This document shows, in pieces, positions 63,927 to 64,000 of a DNA stretch of 64,000 nt. The first letter of the stretch is position 1, and every line of letters begins with the position of its first letter. The notes under the pieces were generated by a model, which made no database searches, was not told the origin of the DNA, and worked only from the letters and a program-made list of their open reading frames with translations. The translations under genes and the position numbers were made by a program. Origin of the DNA: Actinoplanes ianthinogenes (GTDB lineage Bacteria > Actinomycetota > Actinomycetes > Mycobacteriales > Micromonosporaceae); the NCBI RefSeq assembly GCF_018324205.1, contig NZ_AP023356.1, positions 6,573,501 through 6,637,500 of the forward strand, in the 5' to 3' direction.

Positions 63927-64000
63927 ATGCCGCTGACCCCGGCCGACGTGCATAACGTCGCCTTCAAGAAGCCCCCGATCGGCAAGCGGGGGTATGACGA
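63927..64000 (+). CDS. divIVA: DivIVA/Wag31 polar growth protein, 5' end
   Basis: The window ends inside this gene. The visible 24 codons, MPLTPADVHNVAFKKPPIGK then RGYD, match the N-terminal membrane-binding segment of actinobacterial DivIVA/Wag31, in which an exposed aromatic inserts into curved membrane. ATG 63927 follows GAGGAG. Wag31 directs apical wall synthesis in actinobacteria. The coiled-coil remainder lies outside the window. Confidence 0.88.
   Translation, partial: MPLTPADVHNVAFKKPPIGKRGYD

Overview
This is high-GC actinobacterial chromosome, most likely from Actinoplanes or a close relative in the Micromonosporaceae. The grounds are strong G/C third-position bias, the mraZ-rsmH-ftsL-ftsI-murE-murF-mraY...ftsW-murG-murC-ftsQ-ftsZ-yggS-sepF-yggT-divIVA division/cell-wall cluster, an actinobacterial sdhCAB, a leuS attenuator and a c-di-AMP riboswitch in front of an NlpC/P60 hydrolase. 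The genus is an inference.

Layout. 0.1-2.9 kb: a TetR regulator divergent from an FAD monooxygenase, with a tandem palindromic operator at the monooxygenase start, then a VOC protein. 2.9-7.4 kb: sdhCAB read leftwards and a divergent LysR regulator. 7.4-10 kb: a methyltransferase and a secreted or anchored substrate-binding/VWA protein. 10.2-15.5 kb: a compact leftward six-gene operon for late carotenoid modification (SDR, CrtA-like, GNAT, CruF, family-2 glycosyltransferase, CrtI/CrtD-like desaturase). 15.6-18.5 kb: an APC permease and an unknown membrane protein. 18.6-19.7 kb: an intact IS481-family element with a 6-bp target duplication. 19.7-20.2 kb: 64-bp tandem repeats running into an ArsR-type gene remnant. 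20.2-27.8 kb: a LexA (SOS) box, a HEPN-domain gene and the ImuA'-ImuB-DnaE2 mutasome. 27.9-30.8 kb: an SSI-type protease inhibitor, a methyltransferase, a phosphodiesterase-like enzyme and a DUF3040 protein. 31.3-36.1 kb: a MoxR-DUF58-TgpA operon. 36.4-39.4 kb: leuS behind a Leu-rich leader peptide and terminator. 39.8-41.5 kb: a nucleotidyltransferase and a TVP38-type protein. 41.5-43.5 kb: MurT-GatD (lipid II amidation). 43.9-44.9 kb: riboswitch plus NlpC/P60. 45.1-64 kb: the dcw cluster.

The right 22 kb is one functional theme: peptidoglycan precursor synthesis (MurE, MurF, MraY, MurG, MurC), lipid II amidation (MurT/GatD), septal polymerisation (FtsW, FtsI), the divisome (FtsL, FtsQ, FtsZ, SepF), polar growth (DivIVA) and wall remodelling (NlpC/P60). 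MurE carries the meso-diaminopimelate motif DNPR. murD, which usually lies between mraY and ftsW, is absent there. A secreted collagen-like gene flanked by two strong hairpins occupies the slot.

A recurring feature is a TANNNT -10 hexamer placed 5-8 nt before a GTG or ATG start, suggesting leaderless transcription of sdhC, two methyltransferases, murT, the leuS leader peptide, murE and yggS. Most starts below were chosen from ribosome-binding sites, overlaps or these hexamers and remain predictions. No tRNA, rRNA or CRISPR array was seen.
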